Assembly: GCA_035761045.1 (NCBI GenBank)
Contig: DASTRU010000089.1
Location: 1-30,583, forward strand
DNA length: 30,583 nucleotides
Origin: DASTRU01 sp035761045
GTDB lineage: Bacteria > Pseudomonadota > Gammaproteobacteria > Burkholderiales > Burkholderiaceae_E
Direction of reading: 5' to 3'
Both the position numbers and the translations under genes were made by a program. Each line of letters opens with the position of its first letter. The stretch's first letter is position 1. The notes beneath the pieces were generated by a model. The model was given only the letters and a program-made list of their open reading frames with translations, was not told the DNA's origin and searched no databases. This document shows, piece after piece, positions 1 through 8,488 of the stretch.

Positions 1-2
1 GA

Positions 3-3000
3 CGCCGCCTCGGCTTGCGCATGCACGCCGCGGCGCATGAGTTCGCTTTCGGCGGCGATCTGCCGCATGCGTTCTTCCTCGCGATGCTGGGCTTCCTCGG
101 GATGCGCGACGTCGCGGCGGCGTTGGCCAAAGGCTTCGGCGCCGCCTTCGAACGCGCCTTGCAAGCCCGCGTGCACGCCCGCCTCGCCGATTTGATCGAG
201 CGCCTGGGTCAGCGAACCGCTATACCGCCCGCGCGCCGAATCGAACGCGAGTTCGGTGCTGCGCCCCGCCACGCCGCCCAGCGCTTGCAAGCCGGCGCGC
301 GCGGTGCTGCGCCCGGCCACCCCGGCCGCGACGCGAAACGCACCGGTGCCCGTGCCCAAGCGGCTGATGCTGTCGCCGAGCGATCGGTACTCGCCGCCCG
401 CGCGCATCGCCGCGAGCGCGCCGCGCCCTACCGGCATGGCCTCCACCACGTTGGTGACGGCCGCCGTCGCCGCGCCCGACAACGAACCGCGCAAGCCGCC
501 GAGCAAGCTCTCGCCGATGCCGGCCGCCAGCCCATCGCGCCAGGTTTGCGCTTGCAAGGCGGTTTGGCCGACGCCGCCCACGCCGCCGGTGATCGCGCCA
601 ATGATGATTTGATCGACGACGCGATTGCCGGTGAACAAGCGCATGAGCCCGGTGCGCGCCACCGCCGGTCCGCCCGCGCGCGCGGCGGTGGCGGCGGCGT
701 TCGCGCCCTTGGCCGCAGCGCCGAGTTGCGCGCCCAAGCCGGCCGTCAACACTTGGACGCCAACCATGCCGAGGTCGGTCAGCGCTTCTTCCCAGCCGTA
801 GCGGCCGCCGCGAATCAGCGCGTTCGCGCCCATGCTGGCCAGGCCGAAGCTGAGCGCGGCGATCATCAACGGCCCGGCCGCGCCGGCGGTGACGACGGTG
901 AGCACGGCGGCCACCACCGCGCCGACGATGGCGATGATCGTCGTGATGGTGCTCGCCAACCGATCGATCGCCGCCGCGTAGTTCTCGGCCGTATGCGTGG
1001 CGCGATTGACGGCGAGCAAGAACGCGGTGTCGTTCGGCCCGGTGTAGCGGCCGCGTTGGTCGAACGCGCCACCGGTGCTGACCGGGCGGCCGTATTCGTC
1101 GTAATCCACCGTACCGCCCATCGTGCGGCGCAAGTTGGCCTCGGCGCCGAGCATCATCCGTTCGTCTTCGCTGCCGCGTAGCGCGGCGCGACCGGCGACG
1201 CCGGTTTCGCGTTGTTGCTGCAGGTTTTTGTACAGCGCGACTTCGGCGCGTTCGCGGTCGGTGCGCGGCACGCCCATCATCGCGACTTCGATCTCCAGCC
1301 GTTCGTCGCCCGAGACTTCGCCGGGGCCGTGGCCGTAAACGCCCAGGTCGCCGACGAGGCTGCGATGCGTTTCGTGTTCGTAATCCTTCTCGAGTTGACG
1401 CACGTCCTCGCGCGAGAGGCGGCCGAAGGTGCGCCTAAGCAAATCCATCTTCGTGCCGCTGCCCATCATGGCGTAGCGCATGGCGGCTACGGGATTGGGC
1501 CGGTCTTCGAGCACGATGGAGCCGGCGTAACGCGCGCCTTGGCGTTCCTCGGCGCTGTCGCCGTAGCGCGCGCCTAGGCGGCCCGCGAGAAATTCACGGA
1601 TCTCGCGCGGCGTGGTGCCTTGCACTTGCACGCCAGCTTGGCGCGCCATGTCGGCGTAGCGCAAAAACAATTGGTCTTGCTGTTGGCGCGCGTCGGCGCG
1701 TTGTTGGTCCGTGAGTTCGGGCGTCAGCGCGGGGTTCAGGCGCGGGTCCACCACCGCGTTTTCGAGTTGTTCGAGATTGGGTTTTCCCGTGCGTTCGGAC
1801 TCGCGCAGCATGCGCGCGGCGCGGGCGTCCTCGCTGTTGGGACCGCCAGTGGCTAGCGCGCGCGCGAGCATCGCGTCGGGCCCCGAAAGCGTGTAGGTGC
1901 GCTCCACGTAGTTGGGATGCTCAACATCGCCTTCATTGACCAAGACCGTGACCGGCCGCGTGGCGTAATCGGCCAAGGCGCGCGCGGCATCGGCTTGCGA
2001 GATGTCGTTGGGCGCGGCGACGAGGCCACGCGCGACCGCGAACTCGCGCTGGGTTTCTTGCAATTGTTCTTCGGCGCTCACCACGCGGCCATCGCGGATG
2101 ACTTCGCCGGTGTAGGGCGTGACGGCGGTGAACAAGGCGTCGCTGTTGTTGCTTTCGCGCGCGCGGTCGATGCCTTCGATCATTCGATAGGCGCGCGCGA
2201 GCGCGGGCCGGTCGATCGCGAGCGCGTCGAACACATTGCGGTCGGTGCCGCGCAGGCCATCGCGCACGTCGGCGGCGAGCGCGGGCCAATCGCCGCTGGC
2301 GGTAAGTTGGCGACGCGCTTCGCCGCCGATCTCGTCCATGATCTTCGTGGCCCGCCCGCCTTCGTTGCCGTACCAATGCACGGTGGTGCGCAACTCGTAC
2401 TTCGCGCCTTCGGCGGTGCGGCCGGCGAGGTAATTTTTGATCGCGTTGAATTCGTCGTCGTCCAAGCCGCCGATGGTGCGGTCGTGCTCGTACACGATGC
2501 GGCCCCAAAGGCTTGGGATCTTGTCGAGGATGGAGGCGCCGCCCAGCGCGGTGACGCCGCGCGATTGCTCCATCAATAAGTCTTCTTGCAAATTGAGCGT
2601 GCCGAAGGCGCCGTTCATCGCGTTGGCACGGCGGCCCAGGTTGTCGTCGCGTTCGCGCTTGGCGCCGCGCAAGCGTTCGCCGAGTTGCGTGTTCGGGTCG
2701 GTGACGACGGCCTTGTTGTTGTCCTCCGCGCGCTTTTGCATGCCTTCGAGCGCGGTGGTCTCGGCTTTCAAAATCGGTTTGAGGTTTTTTTGCGTGTCGG
2801 TAATCGCGGCCTTGAACATCACGCGCAAGGGTTGCGTGAAACCTTGCGTGGTTTGCGAAATGCCGCGCGTTACTTCGTTGAAATGCCGGCTATGCGCGGT
2901 CGCCGCGTCGTCGGTTTGCGTACGCAATTGCGCGCCGATGTCGTTCATGTTGCGGCCAAAGTCGGCGGCCGCGCCTTGCGCATCCACGCTCGTGCTGGCC

Positions 3001-5057
3001 GAGAGCCGCCCGACTTGCGTTTGCGCGCCCTGCTCGACCTGATTGAGCCGGCCGGTTTGCACGCGCTGGCCTTCGGTGATCGCGCGCGTGACGGTGGGCG
3101 CACCCTCGCGCATGGTTTGCGTGAGTGCCGAGGGCCCGCGCTCGGCCGCGCGCTTAAGCGTGTCGCCAAAACGGCGCGCGGCATCGGAATAAAACGTGGT
3201 CGCGCTGCGCGCGCCGCCGCGCAAGGCCTTGGCCGATTGATTGGCGACTTCCTTCAACGCTTCGATGCGCATGCGCCGCACGCCGGCCAAGCGCGTAAGT
3301 GCCCCCGCGCGTTGCGTGACGAACATGCGTTGGCCATTGCGCTTGGCGTGCAACACCGCCTTGCGCGCCGCGCGCGCTTGGCTGGCGAGCGAACGCATCG
3401 CTTCGCCGTGCGAACGATTGATGGCGGTATGGCCGCGTTGTTCGAGCGAACCGGTGCTCGCGGTGTTGACGAACGCCTTCGCGCCTTCGACCAAGGCACC
3501 CATCGCGCCGCCGGTGGGCAAGGCGCGCTGGGCGGCCGACACCGCCGCCGAGGCCGCGTTGCCGGTGATGTTGTCGCGCATCGAGTTGATGAAGTTGTCG
3601 ATGCCCTGCCCCATCGATTGCCCGCCGCCGGTGGGCTGCGTGTCGAGCCGGCCGCGCGTGGGCGTGGCGGTTTGGTTGGCGCTGCGTTGAATCGTGTCGC
3701 CCAGGTGATTCATGCGCGGCGGGATTTCCGCGCGCGCGGCTTCGTTGGCCGCGTCTTCTTGCACCGGCCCGCCCGCGACGTACTCGGGCTTGCCGATCAT
3801 CTCTTGATGCTTGGACGGCTTTTGCAATTCGGTGCGCGTGTCGGTGCCCGACTTCGCGATCGCGTCGGCCACGCGCATGTATAGCGATGTGAAGTCGCCG
3901 CGCAATTCGGTGCGCACGGCGGGCAGCTCGACATTGACCGCGTGTTGCGCGGTGGCGGTCACGCGCGCGCGGCCCGACGCCGCGACGCCCCCCGCGCGGC
4001 GGCGCGCGGTGCGTGCCTCGGCTTCGATGTGCGCGTTGGCCGCGTCCACCGCGCCGTCGAGCTCGCGGCGATTGAAGGTGAGCGTGGTGACCAGCTCGTC
4101 GAGCGTCGGCTGGATTTGAAAGTCGAGCTTGGCGATCGCGTCGCTCGCTTGGTCGAAGATGCGACGCGCGGCGCGGTTCGCGTCGTTGATCAACGCGTCG
4201 TGCGCGTCGTGCGCTTGGGCCGCGCCGCGCGCGTACATCTCGCCGGCTTGGCGCGCGGCTTCGTCGGGGCCGATGGCTTGATCGGCCGCGCCTTCCTCGG
4301 GACGCGGCGCGGGCGGCGGCGTGACGCGCAACGCGATTTGCGTGGGCGCCTCGAAGCTCGCGTCGAGCGGCGCGTCGTCGAACATCACCGGCGCTTCGGC
4401 GAACCATTCCTGCACGAGTTGCGAGGCGGCTTGCGTGTCGCCGATGTCTTCGACGATGTCGGCCTCGTCGTCATCGCGCTCGGCGGTAGCGGCGGCACCG
4501 CCCGCGCGAGCGCGGCCGGGGGCGGCGCGGGCGGCGGGCGTGGCGGCATGCGTGGCGGCGGTGGCTTGCGGCGCGGCGGCGGTGCGTGGTTGCGCGGCTA
4601 AGTGGGCGGTGGATGACGAAGGTTGTGGCGCGCCAGCGCTTGCGGGCGTTGGGGCGGGTGCCGCACTGGGCGTGGGACCGGGCGCGGTACTCGTCGTGGT
4701 GCCTGGGGCGGCGGCGGGCGTCGCGGCGCCGCTCGGTTGCGTCGCGCTTGCGGGCGTGGGCGTGGGCGCAGCGGTATCGCCCGACGCCGTCGAGGGCGTG
4801 GGCGGCGCTCCGCTCTCGCTCACGCTTGGCGCTTCGGCGGGGCTCGGTCCGGGACTGGTCGCCGGCGCGGGCGCGGGGCTGGCTGGCGCGGGAGTGCTAC
4901 TCGACGACGCCACCGTGCCCACCATGGGCGTCGTCAGGTAGGTCGGCGTCGCGGTGAGTTGCGGGTCGAGCGTGGGTTGCGCGGTGGTTTGATCCTCCGT
5001 GCCCGACTTGCGCGGCGTGACGAGTCTGCGCGGACGCAGAGCCGGCGGTTCAAACAT
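3..5057 (-). CDS. Giant CIS-associated protein, possible cargo/effector or tape measure (no stop inside the window)
   Basis: The frame opens at the ATG 5057, overlapping the ATPase stop by 8 bases, and stays open for 1685 codons to the left edge, so the C terminus is missing. Residues about 40-190 are Pro/Ala/Thr/Ser-rich and probably disordered. Residues about 250-840 are mainly helical (for example NDANRAARRIFDQASDAIAK and RHFNEVTRGISQTTQGF). Residues about 930-980 and, more clearly, about 1192-1262 resemble annexin-type repeats: MMGSGTKMDLLRRTFGRLSR, QLEKDYEHETHRSLVGDL, then GEVSGDERLEIE. Residues about 1365-1410 are strongly hydrophobic, followed by a Gly/Ala-rich region with GGRYGWEEALTDLG and repeated GG-x-x-G turns. 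I recall similar regions in large eCIS-associated (DUF4157-type) proteins, but no HExxH of DUF4157 is visible. Cargo or tape measure are both possible. Confidence 0.8.
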   Translation of the reverse strand, partial: MFEPPALRPRRLVTPRKSGTEDQTTAQPTLDPQLTATPTYLTTPMVGTVASSSSTPAPASPAPAPATSPGPSPAEAPSVSESGAPPTPSTASGDTAAPTPTPASATQPSGAATPAAAPGTTTSTAPGPTPSAAPAPTPASAGAPQPSSSTAHLAAQPRTAAAPQATAATHAATPAARAAPGRARAGGAAATAERDDDEADIVEDIGDTQAASQLVQEWFAEAPVMFDDAPLDASFEAPTQIALRVTPPPAPRPEEGAADQAIGPDEAARQAGEMYARGAAQAHDAHDALINDANRAARRIFDQASDAIAKLDFQIQPTLDELVTTLTFNRRELDGAVDAANAHIEAEARTARRRAGGVAASGRARVTATAQHAVNVELPAVRTELRGDFTSLYMRVADAIAKSGTDTRTELQKPSKHQEMIGKPEYVAGGPVQEDAANEAARAEIPPRMNHLGDTIQRSANQTATPTRGRLDTQPTGGGQSMGQGIDNFINSMRDNITGNAASAAVSAAQRALPTGGAMGALVEGAKAFVNTASTGSLEQRGHTAINRSHGEAMRSLASQARAARKAVLHAKRNGQRMFVTQRAGALTRLAGVRRMRIEALKEVANQSAKALRGGARSATTFYSDAARRFGDTLKRAAERGPSALTQTMREGAPTVTRAITEGQRVQTGRLNQVEQGAQTQVGRLSASTSVDAQGAAADFGRNMNDIGAQLRTQTDDAATAHSRHFNEVTRGISQTTQGFTQPLRVMFKAAITDTQKNLKPILKAETTALEGMQKRAEDNNKAVVTDPNTQLGERLRGAKRERDDNLGRRANAMNGAFGTLNLQEDLLMEQSRGVTALGGASILDKIPSLWGRIVYEHDRTIGGLDDDEFNAIKNYLAGRTAEGAKYELRTTVHWYGNEGGRATKIMDEIGGEARRQLTASGDWPALAADVRDGLRGTDRNVFDALAIDRPALARAYRMIEGIDRARESNNSDALFTAVTPYTGEVIRDGRVVSAEEQLQETQREFAVARGLVAAPNDISQADAARALADYATRPVTVLVNEGDVEHPNYVERTYTLSGPDAMLARALATGGPNSEDARAARMLRESERTGKPNLEQLENAVVDPRLNPALTPELTDQQRADARQQQDQLFLRYADMARQAGVQVQGTTPREIREFLAGRLGARYGDSAEERQGARYAGSIVLEDRPNPVAAMRYAMMGSGTKMDLLRRTFGRLSREDVRQLEKDYEHETHRSLVGDLGVYGHGPGEVSGDERLEIEVAMMGVPRTDRERAEVALYKNLQQQRETGVAGRAALRGSEDERMMLGAEANLRRTMGGTVDYDEYGRPVSTGGAFDQRGRYTGPNDTAFLLAVNRATHTAENYAAAIDRLASTITTIIAIVGAVVAAVLTVVTAGAAGPLMIAALSFGLASMGANALIRGGRYGWEEALTDLGMVGVQVLTAGLGAQLGAAAKGANAAATAARAGGPAVARTGLMRLFTGNRVVDQIIIGAITGGVGGVGQTALQAQTWRDGLAAGIGESLLGGLRGSLSGAATAAVTNVVEAMPVGRGALAAMRAGGEYRSLGDSISRLGTGTGAFRVAAGVAGRSTARAGLQALGGVAGRSTELAFDSARGRYSGSLTQALDQIGEAGVHAGLQGAFEGGAEAFGQRRRDVAHPEEAQHREEERMRQIAAESELMRRGVHAQAEAA

Positions 5058-7035
5058 GGCGGCGCAGCCCGTCGGGCGCGCCGCGGCCGAGCTTGCGGTA
5101 TTCGTCCGTGACGGCGGCGAGCACATCGTCGAATTCGATCGGCGCGTCAATGCCGTCGCGCGCGGCGGCGCGCGCGGCCGCGCCGATCACCGCGTTGCGG
5201 ATGTGCCCGCCCGCGAGATCGGCTTCCGCCGCGACGAGATTGAGTTGCGCGTCGTCAAACGTCATCGCGTCGCCTAAGTGCGCGCGCCATAAGGCCGCGC
5301 GTTCTTGCGCCGATGGAATCGGAAACTCCACCACCGCGTCGAGCCGGCGCATGAAGGCATCGTCGAAGCGCGCCTTGCTGTTGGACGTGAGCACCGCGAT
5401 GCCGTCGAACGATTCGATGCGCGTGAGCAAGTAATTGGTTTGCGCGTTGGCGTAGCGGTCGTTGGCTTGCTTGACATCGGTGCGGCTGCCAAACAAGGCA
5501 TCGGCTTCGTCGAACAACAACACGCTGTCTAAGTGCTCGGCGCGCGCGAGTAAGGCCGCTAAATTTTTTTCCGTTTCGCCAATGTATTTGCTGGTGACGC
5601 TCGCGGCGTCCACGCGCAACAGAGGTTTTCCCAAGACAGCCGCGAGCCATTGCGCGGCTAATGTTTTGCCGGTGCCCGAGGCGCCAACGAATAAGGCCGC
5701 AAGCCCCAAGCGTGCTCGCGCGCGCACCACCGCGCCTAGCGAGGCGACGACATGTTCGCGATGCGCGCAGCGCGCGCGAAGTAAGTCGAGTTCGTCTTGC
5801 ACCTCGGGCGGGACGACGAGGGTTAGGTCATCGGCCCGTGCATGAATGGCTTGGGCGAGCGTGCCGAGTTGCGCGCCCGCGCGTAGCGCTTGCGCGTGCA
5901 ATGCCTCGCGCAAGTCGTGCAAGCGCGGCGTGGCGTCGTCGCGCGCTTGCGCGTGGGCGCGCGCGAAGTCCACGGTGGCGTGCAGCGCGGCCACGCCGGC
6001 GCGCCAGCCACGCGCGAGCGCGTCGCGTTCGCGGGCGTGGGCTTCGTCGTTCAAGGCAAACGCTTCGCCGAGCATCGCCACGCGTTCGTTGGCGTTGGGA
6101 ATACCGAGGCGCCATTCATGACAAGGACCGTCGCGCGTGCCGATGTCGCCATCGAGAGTCGCCGCGACGATGGTGGGTACGTGCGTGAAGCGTTCGAGCA
6201 CGATGCGTTCGCCTGGCGCGGCGTTCACGCAGGCCACCGCCCATGCATTACGCGCGAGCAGCCAGGGTTCGAGCCCCGGCGGCCAGGCGGTGAATTTGAC
6301 CGCGTCGTCGATCGGCAACTCCACCGCGACATGGCCCGCGCGCTCGATGATCGCGGCCGCGCAGGCGCGCGCTTCGGCCACGTCATGACAACGAATGACT
6401 AAGTTTTTTTGCGACGTTGGCGCGAGCAGCGCCTGCGCATGCGTGGCGAAGCCATCAGCCCATGACTTAGGCCAATGCCATGACGGCGCGACGATGACGC
6501 TGGCCTCAAGCTCGCCAAACCGCGCGCGTTCGCTCGCGCCAAACACCGGGTCCACCAAAGGCGCGACGAGCGCGGGATGCAACGTTAACGTGCGATGCAC
6601 GAGCGGCGCGTCGCCCGTGCCGAGCACGAAACAACCGCTCGCCACCGCGCGGCCCGCGCAACACAAGGCGAGCAAGCGCGCCTGCGCGCCGCGCGCGTTG
6701 GGCTCTAGCGCGGCCCAGCAATGCGCGATGAGGCCGAGCGTGGGCCGCGTAAGACCCGGCGCTTGCAATTGCCGCACGAGGTCGGCGATGCGCGCGTCCG
6801 ACTCCACGCGCAAGGCAAGCGCGCCCGCGAGCGTTTCGAGATGGGTAAGGTCAAGGCGTTGCGCAAGCGCGCACCACGGCGCGCTCGCGGTATCGGGATG
6901 GCGGCGCGCATGCGCGATGCGATGTTCGAGCGCGATGCCGTCGTCCCATTCGAGCGGCGAGGCTTGCGCGAGTCGCGCGAGGGCCGCGTCCACCAGCGCG
7001 AACAACGACGGCGCGATGCGATCGCCTTCAGGCAT
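5050..7035 (-). CDS. AAA+ ATPase of the CIS (Afp15-like)
   Basis: 661 residues from the ATG at 7035; a longer reading into the preceding gene is Arg/Trp-rich noise. Residues about 1-430 are an N-terminal helical domain of low similarity to anything I can name. Residues about 440-640 are one AAA+ module: Walker A GASGTGKT (451-458), the segment SKYIGETEKNL (about 482-492), Walker B VLLFDEAD (505-512), a sensor-1-like TSN after GIAVL, an Arg pair in MRRLDAVVEFP, and a sensor-2 region GGHIRNAV. Catalytic residues K457, D509 and E510 are intact. Afp15-type ATPases are encoded in almost all eCIS clusters and are thought to act in assembly. The protein is cytosolic, with no signal peptide. It overlaps the genes on both sides by 8 bases. 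Confidence 0.95.
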   Translation of the reverse strand: MPEGDRIAPSLFALVDAALARLAQASPLEWDDGIALEHRIAHARRHPDTASAPWCALAQRLDLTHLETLAGALALRVESDARIADLVRQLQAPGLTRPTLGLIAHCWAALEPNARGAQARLLALCCAGRAVASGCFVLGTGDAPLVHRTLTLHPALVAPLVDPVFGASERARFGELEASVIVAPSWHWPKSWADGFATHAQALLAPTSQKNLVIRCHDVAEARACAAAIIERAGHVAVELPIDDAVKFTAWPPGLEPWLLARNAWAVACVNAAPGERIVLERFTHVPTIVAATLDGDIGTRDGPCHEWRLGIPNANERVAMLGEAFALNDEAHARERDALARGWRAGVAALHATVDFARAHAQARDDATPRLHDLREALHAQALRAGAQLGTLAQAIHARADDLTLVVPPEVQDELDLLRARCAHREHVVASLGAVVRARARLGLAALFVGASGTGKTLAAQWLAAVLGKPLLRVDAASVTSKYIGETEKNLAALLARAEHLDSVLLFDEADALFGSRTDVKQANDRYANAQTNYLLTRIESFDGIAVLTSNSKARFDDAFMRRLDAVVEFPIPSAQERAALWRAHLGDAMTFDDAQLNLVAAEADLAGGHIRNAVIGAAARAAARDGIDAPIEFDDVLAAVTDEYRKLGRGAPDGLRRHV

Positions 7036-8488
7036 GGCCGCCTCCGGCGCGCACGTCTTCCACTGGCAGGTAATGAAACGCGACGATGCGGCCAAACCAC
7101 GGCACCCAATGCGGATCGGCGTCGAGGTTGCAGCGGCGTAGATGCACATCGACTTGATCGAGCGTGAACACCACGTCCACATGCGTGTCGGTAATCGCGA
7201 CGTATCCATCGCGCGCGACCAGGGCATGCAGGCTTAATTGGAATGAACGGCGCAGGAAGCGTCGTAGGCGGATGGTCCAGCGTCGCGCCGCGTCGGTCGT
7301 TGGCGTTTGCGCGACGGTGCATAGCGCGCGTTGTGGGTCGTGCGCGGGCATGCGCGCGGCGTCGGCTAATGCCTTGAGCACGTGCGCGACGACGTATTCG
7401 CGTTGGTCGCGCGGTTGCGTGTCCACCCAATCGCCAAAGCCAAGCGCGTCGAGCACGCGCAACAGCATGAGCCAGCCGCCGTGCGTGGTGAATCGCACGT
7501 CGTTCCACCACGGCGCGAGCGCGATGGTGGCGGGCGCGAGCGGCGCGGCGTTGTTAGGCGCGTGCGCATCAGCGGCGATCGCGGCATCGGCGTCATGCGC
7601 CGCGTGAATGCCAAGCGCGTGGCGCGGCAAGTCGGAGGCGAAGCGCAGCACGGGCGCTTCGGGCGACGGTTCGGTATCGGTCGCGCGCGGCGTATTCGTC
7701 GCGGTGGAAAGCGTTGCTGCTTGCACGCGCGGCTTGGATGTTTCGATGCGTTCGCCATCGTCGTCATCCAATCCGTCAACATGAATTCCTAAATCGGCCA
7801 ACCATTGAACACGCCATGGCTTGAACGACGCGAACGCGCGTGTTTCGTCGCGCGAAGGCGTTACGCGTTGCGCTTGATTTGCGGGCGCTTCATCGGCCCA
7901 CGACTTGCTCAGCGCGATGAAGCTTGGCGCTTCGTTAGGCAAGGCATCGATCAACCTCGCGCGGTCGCGCATCGACCATGCGTTGATCGTTCGCGCGAAG
8001 ACGACGGGCGCGATGTCATAAGCAGCCTGCACGACGGCCGCGACGCGTTCTTCCAAACACGAGCCCATCGCCAACTCTGGCAAGGCGCGCGGCCAAAACC
8101 ATGCATCGATGGTTTGCCGAGTCGCGATGCGCGATAACCAAAGCACGCGCGCCGCGAACGACGAGGCAAACCAAACACTCGCCGCCTCGCTCGCGCCAGG
8201 CGCGTGCGCCGCGACCGCGTACCGCGCGACGCCGCGCCACGCGGCTTCGATCGACCGCGCGAGCAGATGCGCCGACGCGCCCGCCGGCACCGCGCGCACG
8301 CGCAAGCTGCGCACGATGACCAAGCGCCCCGCGTCGTTGAAGTCGGCGGTGTTGAGCGCGTCTTCCAGCGCGTTGCGCATCGCATGCGCGCGCTCGCGGT
8401 CGGTCAAGGTCAACCGCGCCCGCCGCACGAGTCGGACATGCCGCCCCTCGCGCGCGAGCGCATCGGCGAGTGCGTTAGGCGCGCGCAT
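7028..8488 (-). CDS. Uncharacterised CIS protein preceding the ATPase
   Basis: 486 residues. The N-terminal half is helical and rich in Arg/Ala with repeated Trp. A disordered Ala/Thr/Pro-rich linker spans about residues 230-320. The C-terminal part is more ordered: TTHGGWLMLLRVLDALGFGD (about residues 336-355), a helical pair, then the ending RRFLRRSFQLSLHALV, VDVVFTLDQVDVHLRRC and LDADPHWVPWFGRIVAFHY (residues about 451-473). The terminal motif with D-x-D-P-x-W-V-P-x-x-G-R is one I recall from uncharacterised proteins next to CIS ATPases. It overlaps the giant gene by 14 bases and the ATPase gene by 8, so co-translation with the ATPase is likely, possibly as its partner. The biochemical role is unknown. 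Confidence 0.78.
   Translation of the reverse strand: MRAPNALADALAREGRHVRLVRRARLTLTDRERAHAMRNALEDALNTADFNDAGRLVIVRSLRVRAVPAGASAHLLARSIEAAWRGVARYAVAAHAPGASEAASVWFASSFAARVLWLSRIATRQTIDAWFWPRALPELAMGSCLEERVAAVVQAAYDIAPVVFARTINAWSMRDRARLIDALPNEAPSFIALSKSWADEAPANQAQRVTPSRDETRAFASFKPWRVQWLADLGIHVDGLDDDDGERIETSKPRVQAATLSTATNTPRATDTEPSPEAPVLRFASDLPRHALGIHAAHDADAAIAADAHAPNNAAPLAPATIALAPWWNDVRFTTHGGWLMLLRVLDALGFGDWVDTQPRDQREYVVAHVLKALADAARMPAHDPQRALCTVAQTPTTDAARRWTIRLRRFLRRSFQLSLHALVARDGYVAITDTHVDVVFTLDQVDVHLRRCNLDADPHWVPWFGRIVAFHYLPVEDVRAGGGHA

Noticed and set aside
15..1181. Long plus-strand open frame (388 codons) and similar frames at 2586-3884
   Set aside because: They are Arg/Ala/His/Gly-rich shadow frames opposite the giant minus-strand gene, with no domain or start signal. 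The minus-strand frame shows ordered segments and stays open throughout.
3154..4407. Minus-strand open frame of 417 codons
   Set aside because: It is almost only Arg/Ala/His/Ser and lies in another frame of the same strand inside the giant gene, so it is a composition shadow.
3..5057. DUF4157 (eCIS core) metalloprotease-like domain in the giant terminal protein
   Set aside because: No HExxH or the usual LPxxVR/VRVH segment was found in the visible 1685 residues.
5050..7227. 725-residue version of the ATPase
   Set aside because: The first 64 residues overlap the preceding gene and are Trp/Arg/Cys-rich without similarity; the ATG at 7035 is next to the stop of that gene.
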